Shown: piece after piece, positions 17,537 to 25,588 of the stretch
Numbering within the stretch: the first letter of the stretch is position 1
Layout: each line of letters starts with the position of its first letter
NCBI RefSeq assembly: GCF_004124325.1
Contig: NZ_QBDT01000001.1
Coordinates: 7,192,001 to 7,256,000, forward strand
From: Streptomyces sp. L2
GTDB lineage: Bacteria; Actinomycetota; Actinomycetes; Streptomycetales; Streptomycetaceae
Direction: 5' to 3'
DNA length: 64,000 nucleotides
Notes under the pieces: model-generated
Databases searched by the model: none
Told to the model about the DNA's origin: nothing
The model's input: only the letters and a program-made list of their open reading frames with translations
Made by a program: the position numbers and the translations under genes

Positions 17537-18310
17537 ATGAGCAGAACAGCGTTGATCACCGGCGCCGCCGGCGGTATCGGCAGGGTGGTGGCCGAACGGT
17601 TCGTCGCCGACGGCTACCGGGTGGCGGGGGCCGACCTCGCGGCGCCCGAGGTCCCCGGCGTCTCGCCCTACCGGGCCGACGTGTCACGGGCCGACGACGT
17701 GGCCGGCCTGGTCCGCGCGGTCGCCGCCGACCACGGCGGCATCGAGGTGCTGGTCACCTGCGCCGGACTGACCGAGGGCGCGCCGCTGCACCGCACCGGC
17801 GAGGAGGACTGGCGGCGGGTCCTCGACGCCAACCTCACATCGGTGTTCCTGTGCGTGCGCGAGGTGCTCCCGCAGATGATGGCGTCCGGCGGCGGACGTG
17901 TCGTCATGATCGGTTCCGTGCTCCACCGCACCGCCGCTCCCGGGCTGCCCGCGTACGCGGCGTCCAAGGCGGCCATCGCCGCGCTCGGCCGTCAGCTCAG
18001 TGTCGACTACGGACGGCACGGCGTCTCGTTCGTGACCGTCGCACCCGGCTGGGTGCGCACCCCGGCCACCGAGTCGCGCCTGGGCACCGGCGACGACGAG
18101 AGCCGGCTGCGCGAGTCCAACCCGATGGGCCTCCTGGGCACCCCCGAGGAAGTCGCCGCGGCGGTGGCCTACGCCGCGTCGCCGGAGGCCGCGCTGCTGA
18201 CCGGATCCGAGCTGGTGCTCGACGCGGGGGCCTCTGTGGTCAGCGCCGCCAGCCTGCTGCGCGACGAACACCGTGAGCGTATGGGCCTGCCACCGCTCCG
18301 CCACGCCTGA
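17537..18310 (+). CDS. Short-chain dehydrogenase/reductase
   Basis: The 257-residue protein is a classical SDR: TGAAGGIG binds the nucleotide, the TCAG motif follows, and the catalytic residues are Ser in IGSVLHR, and Tyr and Lys in YAASKAA. The Asp at the end of strand 2 (GADLAAP) suggests NAD preference. In this island it could oxidise an aldose to its lactone, the step before SMP-30, or reduce a keto acid. It is divergent from the aldolase operon and shares operator site 3. The start at 17537 has only a weak AGGTGG upstream. Confidence 0.8.
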   Translation: MSRTALITGAAGGIGRVVAERFVADGYRVAGADLAAPEVPGVSPYRADVSRADDVAGLVRAVAADHGGIEVLVTCAGLTEGAPLHRTGEEDWRRVLDANLTSVFLCVREVLPQMMASGGGRVVMIGSVLHRTAAPGLPAYAASKAAIAALGRQLSVDYGRHGVSFVTVAPGWVRTPATESRLGTGDDESRLRESNPMGLLGTPEEVAAAVAYAASPEAALLTGSELVLDAGASVVSAASLLRDEHRERMGLPPLRHA

Positions 18311-18325
18311 CACCGGCCGGGAAGC

Positions 18326-18370
18326 CATGAGGAGGGGGTGCCGGACCCGGTCCGGCACCCCCTCCTCATG
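18326..18370. terminator. Perfect 20-bp bidirectional terminator
   Basis: Positions 18326-18345 and 18351-18370 are perfect complements with a 5-nt CCCGG loop, extendable by one C-G pair. It lies between the convergent SDR and GntR genes. Confidence 0.85.
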
Positions 18371-18388
18371 GTGGCGGCGGCTAGGCGG

Positions 18389-19057
18389 CTAGGGGTGCGC
18401 GGACACCTCGTGCCCGGCCTGGGACAGCGTGTGCGCCTGTGCGGCCGCCGCCGCGGCCCCGGCGTCCTTGCGGCGCAGCGCGTCCATGATGGCGTCGTGC
18501 TCGTCGATGACGGCGGACCAGTTGCGGGCGTCCTGCGGTGCCGTGACCCGGTACCGGCGGATCGTCAGCAGCAGTTGCTCCGTCAGTTCGGTGAGGATGC
18601 GGTAGCCGCTGGCCTCGGCGAGGAGGCGGTGGAACTCGGAGTTGAGGCGCTGCAGTTCGTCGGTGTCCGTGGTGCGCAGTGCGTCCCGCATCCCGTCCTG
18701 CACGGCCTCCAGGTTCCGCAGCAGGCCGTCGTCACTGTGCTCGGCGGCGAGCCTGGCGACCAGTCCGTCGATCGCCTCACGGGCGAGGAAGACTCCGCGC
18801 ATCTCGGTCTTGTCGACCTGCGCCACGACCACCCCGGAGTGGACGCGGGAGGTGAGCAGCCCCTCGGACTCCAGCCGCTTCACGGCCTCCCGGACCGGGA
18901 TCTTGCTGACACCGAGGTTGCGGGCCATCTCGTCCATGTTGATGCGCTCACCCGGACGCAGATGGCCATCGGCGATGGCGCCGCGCAGGCTCTCGTACAC
19001 CAGGTCGGCCTTGCTCTTCACCGCGGGCAGCCGGGCGGCCCAAGTCTTCTCTGCCAT
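18389..19057 (-). CDS. GntR family (FCD domain) transcriptional regulator
   Basis: The 222-residue protein has a winged helix at residues 15-80 (LVYESLRGAIADGHLRPGER, then ARNLGVSKIPVREAVKRLES) and an all-helical FCD effector domain with LNSEFHRLL and the HDAIMDALRRKD metal-site region. FCD regulators bind sugar acids or other carboxylates. It borders the sugar-acid genes. Operator site 4 lies six bases before its ATG, so it should repress itself, and matching sites precede the permease, aldolase and SDR genes. I chose the ATG at 19057 since the HTH begins right after it. Confidence 0.88.
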   Translation of the reverse strand: MAEKTWAARLPAVKSKADLVYESLRGAIADGHLRPGERINMDEMARNLGVSKIPVREAVKRLESEGLLTSRVHSGVVVAQVDKTEMRGVFLAREAIDGLVARLAAEHSDDGLLRNLEAVQDGMRDALRTTDTDELQRLNSEFHRLLAEASGYRILTELTEQLLLTIRRYRVTAPQDARNWSAVIDEHDAIMDALRRKDAGAAAAAAQAHTLSQAGHEVSAHP

Positions 19058-19060
19058 TCG

Positions 19061-19078
19061 TCCATCGTATGCGATATC
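19061..19078. promoter_or_regulatory. GntR autoregulatory operator (site 4)
   Basis: ATCGTATGCGAT (19064-19075) has perfect ATCG/CGAT arms. It abuts the GntR start codon, which suggests a leaderless or very short leader transcript blocked by its own product. Confidence 0.65.
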
Positions 19079-19160
19079 CGTCCACTGTTGGCGATTGTTT
19101 TCCGTCGTTCGACGAGGACCGGCGGGCTGACGGCGGCCGGTAAAGGCGGCAAAACACCTC

Positions 19161-19190
19161 TTGACGGACGTGGAATATACGAAATACGTT
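19161..19190 (+). promoter_or_regulatory. Sigma-70-like promoter with operator (site 5)
   Basis: TTGACG (19161-19166), 18 nt, TACGTT (19185-19190) form a good promoter for the HATPase gene. Its spacer contains ATATACGAAAT (19175-19185), identical to part of site 2, so the GntR protein may also act here. Confidence 0.55.
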
Positions 19191-19250
19191 ATACGTGCTG
19201 ATCTGCTACCGCCGACCGCCCCCGCCCGCCGCACCGGCGCTGGAGTCGAC

Positions 19251-19718
19251 ATGACTGAGCTGTCCCCCACCCCGGTCGTCCCCGCACGCCACGTACCGGC
19301 CCGCGGGCAGGCGACGACGTCCCATCTGTTCCGGCTGAGCGGGGACGACCGGGCCTCCGCACGGCTGCGCGCCTGGCTCAGCATCCACCTGCGCCGCTGG
19401 AACCTCGAGCAGCTCGCCGACGACCTGCTGCTCATAGGCGCGGAGCTGTCCTCCAACGCGCGCCGGCACGGCGCCGGCGCCTCCACGGTCGCGGTCACCC
19501 TGCGGCGGAACGCGTACGGTCGCGCCACGGTGCGCCTCGACGTCACGGACGCCGGACCCGGCTTCGACAGCGCCGCCGTCGCTCGCGGCTGGTACGACCC
19601 GGACCGCATGGAGGCGTGCGGAGGCCGCGGTCTGCTGCTGGTCTCGGAACTCAGCCGGCGCTGGGGCAACGGGCTGGTGGCGGGCCGGCACCGGGTCTGG
19701 GCCGAGATCGCTGAATGA
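19251..19718 (+). CDS. HATPase-fold anti-sigma/serine kinase-like regulator
   Basis: The 155-residue protein is a single GHKL ATPase domain of the RsbW/SpoIIAB type: N box LLIGAELSSNARRHGAG, G1 box DAGPGF and G2 box GGRGLLLVSEL. Streptomyces have many such orphan proteins, which bind sigma factors or anti-sigma antagonists and phosphorylate the latter. No partner gene is next to it. GGAG six bases upstream supports ATG 19251; an in-frame start at 19161 would lie on the promoter itself. Confidence 0.8.
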   Translation: MTELSPTPVVPARHVPARGQATTSHLFRLSGDDRASARLRAWLSIHLRRWNLEQLADDLLLIGAELSSNARRHGAGASTVAVTLRRNAYGRATVRLDVTDAGPGFDSAAVARGWYDPDRMEACGGRGLLLVSELSRRWGNGLVAGRHRVWAEIAE

Positions 19719-19746
19719 GAAGACGTGGCCGGGCGTATTCATACCG

Positions 19747-19783
19747 GTGGCCGGTGCGGCCTCCCCAGGGCTGCACCGGCCAC
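19747..19783. terminator. Bidirectional hairpin terminator
   Basis: GTGGCCGGTGC (19747-19757) pairs perfectly with GCACCGGCCAC (19773-19783). It lies between the convergent HATPase and alpha-galactosidase genes. Confidence 0.7.
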
Positions 19784-19798
19784 GTCGTCGGAAGGGGA

Positions 19799-21826
19799 TC
19801 AGCAGCTGAACGTCGGCTGCGCCCAGTCCGCGTGGTCGTAGTCCGGGCCGTCACCGCCGTCCGTGACGACCAGCTGCACGGACTGGGCGCCCGTGATGTC
19901 GGCGGTGAGCTGCTGGGCGCCGTCGGTGCCCTTCAGCAGGCCGGTCGAGGCGACCTTCCTGCCGTCGGCCAGCACCTCGAAGGTGACCGATCCGCGGTCG
20001 CCGACCTCGTCGTCCACGCCGACCGTGGCCTTGAGGGCCGAGCACTGCTTGCCGGTGTAGTACTCCAGGGAGCTGGCGGCGTTCGTGCCCAGGCCCTTGG
20101 CGTACGTGGTCCCGGCGATGGTGAGCGCCTTGCCGTCACCGGCGGCGGCCTCGCCGTTGCTGTGGTCCTTCTCCACGGGACCCCAGCCGTTGGCCGAGCT
20201 GAGCGCCGTCAGGTCGCTCGCGAAGGAGTCACCGGCCGGCGGCGCCACGGCAACCCGCGCCCGCAGCGGGACCCGGGTGGTGACCGCGTCCCCGTGCGAG
20301 GGCCAGTACGTCGCCACGGCGTTGACGCCGTAGCTGCCGGGGCCGGTGCCCTTCGGGGCGGTCACCGACCAGGTCGTGGTCAGCGCCTTGCCGCTCTTCA
20401 GGGTGCGGGCCGTGGCCGGGGAGGTCGCCTCCGCCTGCCAGCCGTCCGGGACGTCGAGGTCGACGGAGACCCGCCTGGCCGTGGTGCGGCCCAGGTCGGT
20501 GAGCGTGGTCGTCACCTCTTCGGTCTTGCCCGGCTGGACGAAGTCCGCGCCGGTGACGCCCAGTTCGGCGGCCGGCGGGTAGACGACGGAGTGGTCGTCC
20601 TTCCACACGCGCAGCAGGACCGTGCCGTGGGCGGGGACGGTGGCCGCGAGCGTGCCGGCCGAGTTGTAGTCGCGGTGCTGCCACAGATCGCGCACCCGGT
20701 AGGCGTGGCCGGTGGCGAGACCGGCCGCCGTCGCGGTGGTCGCGATCCGCTGGGCCCGGTCGCTCTCGTTGAACAGCGCGACGGCACGGCTGCCGTCCGC
20801 CATCTCCTTCACGACGACCCAGCGGCCGCCCTCGGAGGACACCACGTGCCCCTGCTCGCCGAGCTTGTCCTGGTCGACGGCGATGACGTCCTTGTTCTCC
20901 AGGATCTGGTACGTCGCGTCGTCGGCCTGGCGCAGATCGGTGCCGATGAGCAGCGGCGCCGCCATGACCGACCACATCGAGAAGTGCGTGCGGTACTCGG
21001 TGTCCGTCATGCCTCCGTTGCCGACCTCCAGCATGTCGGGATCGTTCCAGTGTCCCGGGCCCGCGTACGGGGCGAGCGGCAGGTTCTGCTTCATGATCGA
21101 CAGCATGCTGCCCCAGCTGTCGCTGATGTCACCGGTGGTGCGCCACAGGTCGCCGACGCCCTTGGCCCACAGCCAGGGCTTGTTCGAGCCCCACTCGCAG
21201 ATGCTGTAGACGATGGGCCGGCCGGTGGCCTTCAGGGCGTCCCGCATCGTGGTGTAGCGCTTCTGGGCGTCCACGCCCTGGTTGTTGCAGTTGTCGTACT
21301 TGAGGTAGTCCACGCCCCAGTCGGCGAACTGCTGGGCGTCGCTGTACTCGTGGCCCAGCGCCCCCGGGAATCCGACCTCGCTGCAGGTGTGCGTGCCCGC
21401 GCTGGTGTAGATGCCGAGCTTGAGGCCCTTGGAGTGGACGTAGTCGGCGACCGCCTTGATGCCGTGCGGGAAGCGCACCGGGTCGGGCACCAGCTTGCCG
21501 TTCGCGTCGCGCTGCGACTCGGCCCAGCAGTCGTCCAGGTTGATGTACTGGTACCCGGCGTCCTTGAGGCCCTTCGCGACGAACAGGTCGGCCATGCCCT
21601 TGACCATGTCCTCGTTGAACTCCGGCCGGCAGTGGGTGGAGTTCCAGTTGTTGAAGCCCATGGGCGGCGTGTCGACCAGGCCCGCACCGGGCGACGTCGC
21701 CGCCGGCGCGCCGTCCCGTGCCGCCGCGACCGCCGCCGGAGCGCCGAGTCCGGCACCGCACAGCACCGCTGCCGTCAGCGCCCCTATTCCTCTGAGTCGT
21801 GCACTCCGGGCTGAGAGTTGGCGCAT
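19799..21826 (-). CDS. Secreted GH27 alpha-galactosidase with NPCBM domain
   Basis: A Sec signal (LRGIGALTAAVLCGAGLGAP) is followed by the GH27 barrel: PPMGFNNWNSTHC, YINLDDCW, nucleophile Asp in YLKYDNC (about residue 178) and acid/base Asp in TGDISDSW. A beta-sandwich domain and an extracellular linker domain (residues 420-510) follow. The last 150 residues, with GWGPVEKDHSNGEAA and KGLGTNAASSLEYY, form an NPCBM carbohydrate-binding domain. It would release terminal alpha-galactose from galactomannans or raffinose-type sugars. The ATG at 21826 fits the ribosome site better than 21835. Confidence 0.9.
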   Translation of the reverse strand: MRQLSARSARLRGIGALTAAVLCGAGLGAPAAVAAARDGAPAATSPGAGLVDTPPMGFNNWNSTHCRPEFNEDMVKGMADLFVAKGLKDAGYQYINLDDCWAESQRDANGKLVPDPVRFPHGIKAVADYVHSKGLKLGIYTSAGTHTCSEVGFPGALGHEYSDAQQFADWGVDYLKYDNCNNQGVDAQKRYTTMRDALKATGRPIVYSICEWGSNKPWLWAKGVGDLWRTTGDISDSWGSMLSIMKQNLPLAPYAGPGHWNDPDMLEVGNGGMTDTEYRTHFSMWSVMAAPLLIGTDLRQADDATYQILENKDVIAVDQDKLGEQGHVVSSEGGRWVVVKEMADGSRAVALFNESDRAQRIATTATAAGLATGHAYRVRDLWQHRDYNSAGTLAATVPAHGTVLLRVWKDDHSVVYPPAAELGVTGADFVQPGKTEEVTTTLTDLGRTTARRVSVDLDVPDGWQAEATSPATARTLKSGKALTTTWSVTAPKGTGPGSYGVNAVATYWPSHGDAVTTRVPLRARVAVAPPAGDSFASDLTALSSANGWGPVEKDHSNGEAAAGDGKALTIAGTTYAKGLGTNAASSLEYYTGKQCSALKATVGVDDEVGDRGSVTFEVLADGRKVASTGLLKGTDGAQQLTADITGAQSVQLVVTDGGDGPDYDHADWAQPTFSC

Positions 21827-22036
21827 GCCTCGCATGTCCTTCCGTGTGCTGCCGCTTGATTGAGATGCTCATGACGAGCGAGCGCCTACGTTAGATCGTG
21901 TTGGAAATTGTCGGAAGGGGTTGGACGTCTTTGATTCAGGGCGAGTTGAAGCGGGAACTAAGCGACTGATCGGTACGGTCGACACGACAGTCTGTTTGAT
22001 TTTGTGAGAGCCCGGTCGGAACCGCCACGGTACGCG

Positions 22037-22984
22037 CTACGGCGTGCCCGTACCCGGCGCCGGCCGGCCCGCGCGCCGCCACGGCCGTAGCTTCTCCGGG
22101 TTCCGGACCACCCAGATCCGGCTGACGCGTCCCTCGGTGATGTCGAAGGAGGACACGGTCACGACCGTGCCGGCCCGCTCGGCCACCAGCCCCGGCACGC
22201 CGTTGACCGACCGTTCCAGGAGGTGCAGTCCCGGGGCCGTGCCGGCGACGGCGACCATGTACTGGGCGATGCGGGCGCCGCCCTCGACCGGGCGCAGGAC
22301 CGTGCCGACCAGGCCGCCGCCGTCGGCCGTCATCACCGCGGCGGGATCGAGGAGCCCGACGAGCGCCGCGATGTCCTTGCTCTCCCACGCCTCCCGGACC
22401 TGCCTCACCACCTCGGCCCGGCCGGTCGCGGGCACAGCCGTGCCCTTGGCGTCCACGCGGCGGCGGGCCGAGGCCGCCAGTTGCTTGCAGGCCGCGGGGG
22501 TCCGGTCCAGCACCTCGGCGATCTGGGCGAAGGGGTAGCGGAAGACGTCGTGCAGGACGAACGCCACCCGCTCGGCGGGTGTCATCGACTCCAGCACGAC
22601 GAGGAAGGCCAGGTTCACCGACTCGTCCAGGACGATCTGGTCGGCGGGGTCCGCGGTGGTGGCGGCGGGGCCGGCGCCGGCCGCGTGGTGCCACTCGGTG
22701 CGGTCGGGCAGCGGCTCCGGCAGCCACGCGCCGACATAGCGTTCACGGCGGACCCGCGCCGACCCGAGCAGGTCCAGGCAGATGCGGCTGATCACCGTCG
22801 TCAGCCAGGCGCCGGGGGACAGGATCGACTCCTGCCTGAGGCGCGGCAGCTCGTACCAGCGGGCGTAGGCGTCCTGTACCGCGTCCTCGGCCTCCGTCAC
22901 GGAACCGAGCAACCGGTAGGCGACATTGAGCAGTTGGCGTCGCTCGGCGGCGACCCCGTCCGTGCCGGTCCCGACAGGTTCCAT
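22037..22984 (-). CDS. sigJ: ECF41-type sigma factor with SnoaL-like C-terminal domain
   Basis: The 315-residue protein has sigma region 2 (LLNVAYRLLGSVTEAEDAVQ) near residues 18-85, region 4 (MTPAERVAFVLHDVF, FAQIAEVLDRTPAACKQLAA) near 135-185, and a C-terminal NTF2/SnoaL-like domain with the ADGGG motif typical of ECF41. In known ECF41 factors this fused domain controls activity in place of a separate anti-sigma factor. The divergent small membrane protein gene may be a target. ATG at 22984, with GGAAGC upstream. Confidence 0.88.
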   Translation of the reverse strand: MEPVGTGTDGVAAERRQLLNVAYRLLGSVTEAEDAVQDAYARWYELPRLRQESILSPGAWLTTVISRICLDLLGSARVRRERYVGAWLPEPLPDRTEWHHAAGAGPAATTADPADQIVLDESVNLAFLVVLESMTPAERVAFVLHDVFRYPFAQIAEVLDRTPAACKQLAASARRRVDAKGTAVPATGRAEVVRQVREAWESKDIAALVGLLDPAAVMTADGGGLVGTVLRPVEGGARIAQYMVAVAGTAPGLHLLERSVNGVPGLVAERAGTVVTVSSFDITEGRVSRIWVVRNPEKLRPWRRAGRPAPGTGTP

Positions 22985-23084
22985 GCTTCCGGCCGCCCCC
23001 TCGCCTTACCTTTCGCGGACCCACGTCGTCGGTGTGGTGAGACCTTATCGATCTACTGCCCGAGGGCGGAAAAGGGGATGCGCC

Positions 23085-23471
23085 ATGGCCACTCAGGTGA
23101 CGGCGAAGGCGACCGCGACGGCGAAGGCCCGGCGCGGTGCCTCGTTCCTGCGGATCGCGATCGCCCTGCAGACCCTGACCATCTTCCTCCAGGCCGTCTC
23201 CGCGGGGCTGCTGCTGACCGCGTCCTACGGAGAGACGCTGCACAGTGCCGGGGCCCGGGTGATGTACGGGGCGTCGATGCTGTACGTGCTCGCCGCGGTG
23301 CTGGCGTGGAAGCCGGGCGGTGGATCGTCCCGGCCGGTATGGCAGGCGTCCGGCTTCCTGGCCCTCGCCTCGGTCCAGGTCGTGCTCGGCATCGCCCACG
23401 TACCGTCCGTCCATCTTCCGCTCGGGGTGCTGATGTTCGGCCTGAGCCTGCTGGCGCTGGCCCGGCGCTGA
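23085..23471 (+). CDS. Small four-helix membrane protein
   Basis: The 128-residue protein has a Lys/Ala-rich N-terminus and four hydrophobic segments (about 25-47, 57-75, 85-102, 107-124). AAAGGGG seven bases before the ATG supports the start. The family is not recognised. It is divergent from the ECF41 sigma gene; ECF41 genes usually sit beside their single target, so it may be that target (inference). Confidence 0.7.
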   Translation: MATQVTAKATATAKARRGASFLRIAIALQTLTIFLQAVSAGLLLTASYGETLHSAGARVMYGASMLYVLAAVLAWKPGGGSSRPVWQASGFLALASVQVVLGIAHVPSVHLPLGVLMFGLSLLALARR

Positions 23472-23514
23472 GGTGGCGTCACTCCCCGGCACGGGAAGTG
23501 CGGACCGGCTCCGG

Positions 23515-24687
23515 TCAGGCGGGGTCGGCGGCGGGTGTCCGGCGTGAGAGGGCGTCGGACGCGCGGGCCGTGGCGTAGAGGGAGACGGCCAGGGCGAGGG
23601 CGAGGGCCAGGCCCGCGGTGTAGACGCCCGCCGACGGTTCGGCCGGGGCGCCGCCGGCTTCCTTGCGGGCGGATCCGCTGAGGAGGGGCACGACGACGAG
23701 GACGGCCAGGCCGAGGACGACCTCGCCCCAGACGACCCTGGGGAAGTGCCCGAGCGTCAGGTGGCGGAGGGAGACGGTGTCGCTCGCGCGGCGGGCCCGC
23801 GTCATGCGGGGCATCAGCCAGAACTGGTTGACGGCGCCCGCGGTGACCATGCCCAGGACGAGGACGGTCTTCACGAGCAGCGCGAGTCCGTAGCCGGTCG
23901 TCCACAACTGGCTGACGGTGCCCACGTGTTCCCAGCTCATCCACAGGCCGGAGACGACGACGGCGGCGACGCAGATCATCGCGACGAGGCTGAAGCGCCG
24001 CCACAGGTCGGCCCAGAGCAGGCCCGCGTCCGGGCCCAGGCGCCGCCGGGCGCCGGCGAGGAGGCTCAGCAGGACGAGACCACCGAGCCAGACGGTGCCG
24101 CTGATGATGTGGGTCTGGGTCAGGACCCGGTCCAGCATCTCGTCCGTCGTGAGCGGGACGGTGGCCGGGACCGCGCCGATCAGCGTGACGGCCAGGGCGA
24201 GGGGGAGCGCGATGAGGGCGAGCTGGTCCAGCCGGCGCCGGGCGCCGCGGGTGAACAGCGTCATGAGGGTGATCGCGGCCCCGAGGAGGACGAGGTTCTG
24301 CACCAGGTAGAGGGTCCCCTGGGCGATCCAGGCGCCGTCGTCCGCGGGCGCTCTGAGGAACTGCCATATGCGTCGTGGCGCGAGGGCGTTGCCGAACGGC
24401 ATCCCGGGGCCGTTCCGGGCCACCCGCGCGGCGAGCTGGAAGTATCCGGCCACCAGGAGAACCACTCCGGACCAGGCGAGACAGACCGACAGGCGGTCAC
24501 GCAGCCGGGAGCCGTCACCGTCACCGTCCGACGTCCCCCTGAGAGCGGGGCGCACGGTGGTCGCGTAGGTGACGAGGCCACCGATGGCGCCGGTCAGGCC
24601 GATGAAGTAGCCGGTCTTGGTCAGGGCTCGCCACGGGGTGGGCAGCGTGTAGCCGGCCGTGTCCGCGGCCAGCAGAAGGGTGCTCAT
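23515..24687 (-). CDS. CopD-like copper resistance membrane protein
   Basis: The 390-residue protein has about nine membrane helices and the CopD/YcnJ layout, with LTQTHIISGTVWLGGLVLLSLL and GLWMSWEHVG carrying the conserved His, Trp and Met residues. Known relatives import or handle copper in the membrane. No CopC domain is fused. The ATG at 24687 has no Shine-Dalgarno, and a -35/-10 pair ends eight bases before it, so the message is probably leaderless. A DtxR/DmdR-type iron box covers that promoter, which suggests iron rather than copper control. Confidence 0.8.
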   Translation of the reverse strand: MSTLLLAADTAGYTLPTPWRALTKTGYFIGLTGAIGGLVTYATTVRPALRGTSDGDGDGSRLRDRLSVCLAWSGVVLLVAGYFQLAARVARNGPGMPFGNALAPRRIWQFLRAPADDGAWIAQGTLYLVQNLVLLGAAITLMTLFTRGARRRLDQLALIALPLALAVTLIGAVPATVPLTTDEMLDRVLTQTHIISGTVWLGGLVLLSLLAGARRRLGPDAGLLWADLWRRFSLVAMICVAAVVVSGLWMSWEHVGTVSQLWTTGYGLALLVKTVLVLGMVTAGAVNQFWLMPRMTRARRASDTVSLRHLTLGHFPRVVWGEVVLGLAVLVVVPLLSGSARKEAGGAPAEPSAGVYTAGLALALALAVSLYATARASDALSRRTPAADPA

Positions 24688-24688
24688 G

Positions 24689-24707
24689 AAAGGTGAGGCT
24701 AACCTAA
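24689..24707. promoter_or_regulatory. DtxR/DmdR-type iron box
   Basis: AAAGGTGAGGCTAACCTAA matches the 19-bp iron-box consensus TTAGGTTAGGCTAACCTAA at 16 positions. On the minus strand it overlaps TAGCCT, a -10 that pairs with TTGACC 16 bases upstream, immediately before the CopD-like start codon. Confidence 0.7.
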
Positions 24708-24727
24708 GTTCATGTCGGGTCAATGCC

Positions 24728-25498
24728 TCAGTAGCCGCCCAGCAGCGTCCGGACCGCCAGCAGGTTCTCCGGCCCGGTGGAGCTGTGCCAGCGCGAGGGA
24801 TCGGCCGGGCGCCTGCCCCAGAGCAGCAGCAGGCGTACGGCGGCGTCGCTCTCGATCGTGGCGGGGCCCTCGGGAGCGGCCAGGCGGATGGCGGCGCCGT
24901 CGGCGTCGGCGGTCACCACGACGTCGTCCGTGCCCGGCGTGCGCAGCCGGCCCTCGACCCGCTCCCCGGGCCCCAGGTCCAGGCCGGCGCGGCCCTTCGT
25001 CAGCAGCGGGCGGCCGACCGACATGACGCTGTGCTCGGTCATCCACGGTTCGTCGAGTGCCCGGACCGCCGTACGGTCGTCACCGGTGAGGTCCCAGCGG
25101 TGCAGCACGAGTTCCTGACGCATGTGTTCGACGAAGAAGGGGACCGTCACGGACCGACCGGTCCACATCACCTCCGTGTCCGCGGGCAGGTCGTCCGCGG
25201 CGGCCGAGGCCACGTCCACGAGATGTGCGCAGCGGCTGACGAAGGCCGCCCACAGTTCGGAGTCGGGCATCCGCCGGTAGGGAGCCTCACGCTCGAAGCC
25301 CCGGGTCTCCGCCGGCGCCCCGGCGAGGAACGCCTCCAGGACCCGGGCCAGTTCCTCGGCGTTGCCCGTCTGGTGGACCAGGACGTCGCGTACCGTCCAG
25401 GCCTCGCACCACGTCCCGTCGTCGGGCCGCCGCCCCTGCACGGCACGGACGAAGGGGACCAGTTCCGGCAGGGCTTCTTCGACCTGGGAGGGCATCAT
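24728..25498 (-). CDS. Maleylpyruvate isomerase-fold (DinB-like) protein
   Basis: The 256-residue protein has the mycothiol-dependent maleylpyruvate isomerase N-terminal helical bundle, with WCEAWTVRDVLVHQTGNAEE and FVEHMRQELVLHRWDL giving the three metal-binding His positions, then a C-terminal SCP2-like domain. Many actinobacterial paralogues are uncharacterised thiol S-transferases, so the substrate is unknown. Two ATGs (25498, 25495) are possible and neither has a good ribosome site. It lies downstream of a strong terminator, so it has its own promoter. Confidence 0.75.
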   Translation of the reverse strand: MMPSQVEEALPELVPFVRAVQGRRPDDGTWCEAWTVRDVLVHQTGNAEELARVLEAFLAGAPAETRGFEREAPYRRMPDSELWAAFVSRCAHLVDVASAAADDLPADTEVMWTGRSVTVPFFVEHMRQELVLHRWDLTGDDRTAVRALDEPWMTEHSVMSVGRPLLTKGRAGLDLGPGERVEGRLRTPGTDDVVVTADADGAAIRLAAPEGPATIESDAAVRLLLLWGRRPADPSRWHSSTGPENLLAVRTLLGGY

Positions 25499-25524
25499 GC
25501 GCCATGAGTAGCCGTCAGGGGACG

Positions 25525-25571
25525 CCGCCCAAACCGGTGGGGGCCGGGAAGGCCCCCACCGGTTTGGGCGG
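25525..25571. terminator. Perfect 21-bp terminator hairpin
   Basis: Positions 25525-25545 and 25551-25571 are perfectly complementary around GGGAA. It would end the lipoprotein transcript just before the isomerase-fold gene. Confidence 0.85.
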
Positions 25572-25588
25572 TCACCGCGGCGCGGGGA

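Noticed and set aside
19715..21814. 2.1-kb plus-strand open frame
   Set aside because: Antisense to the alpha-galactosidase, whose catalytic motifs are intact on the minus strand.
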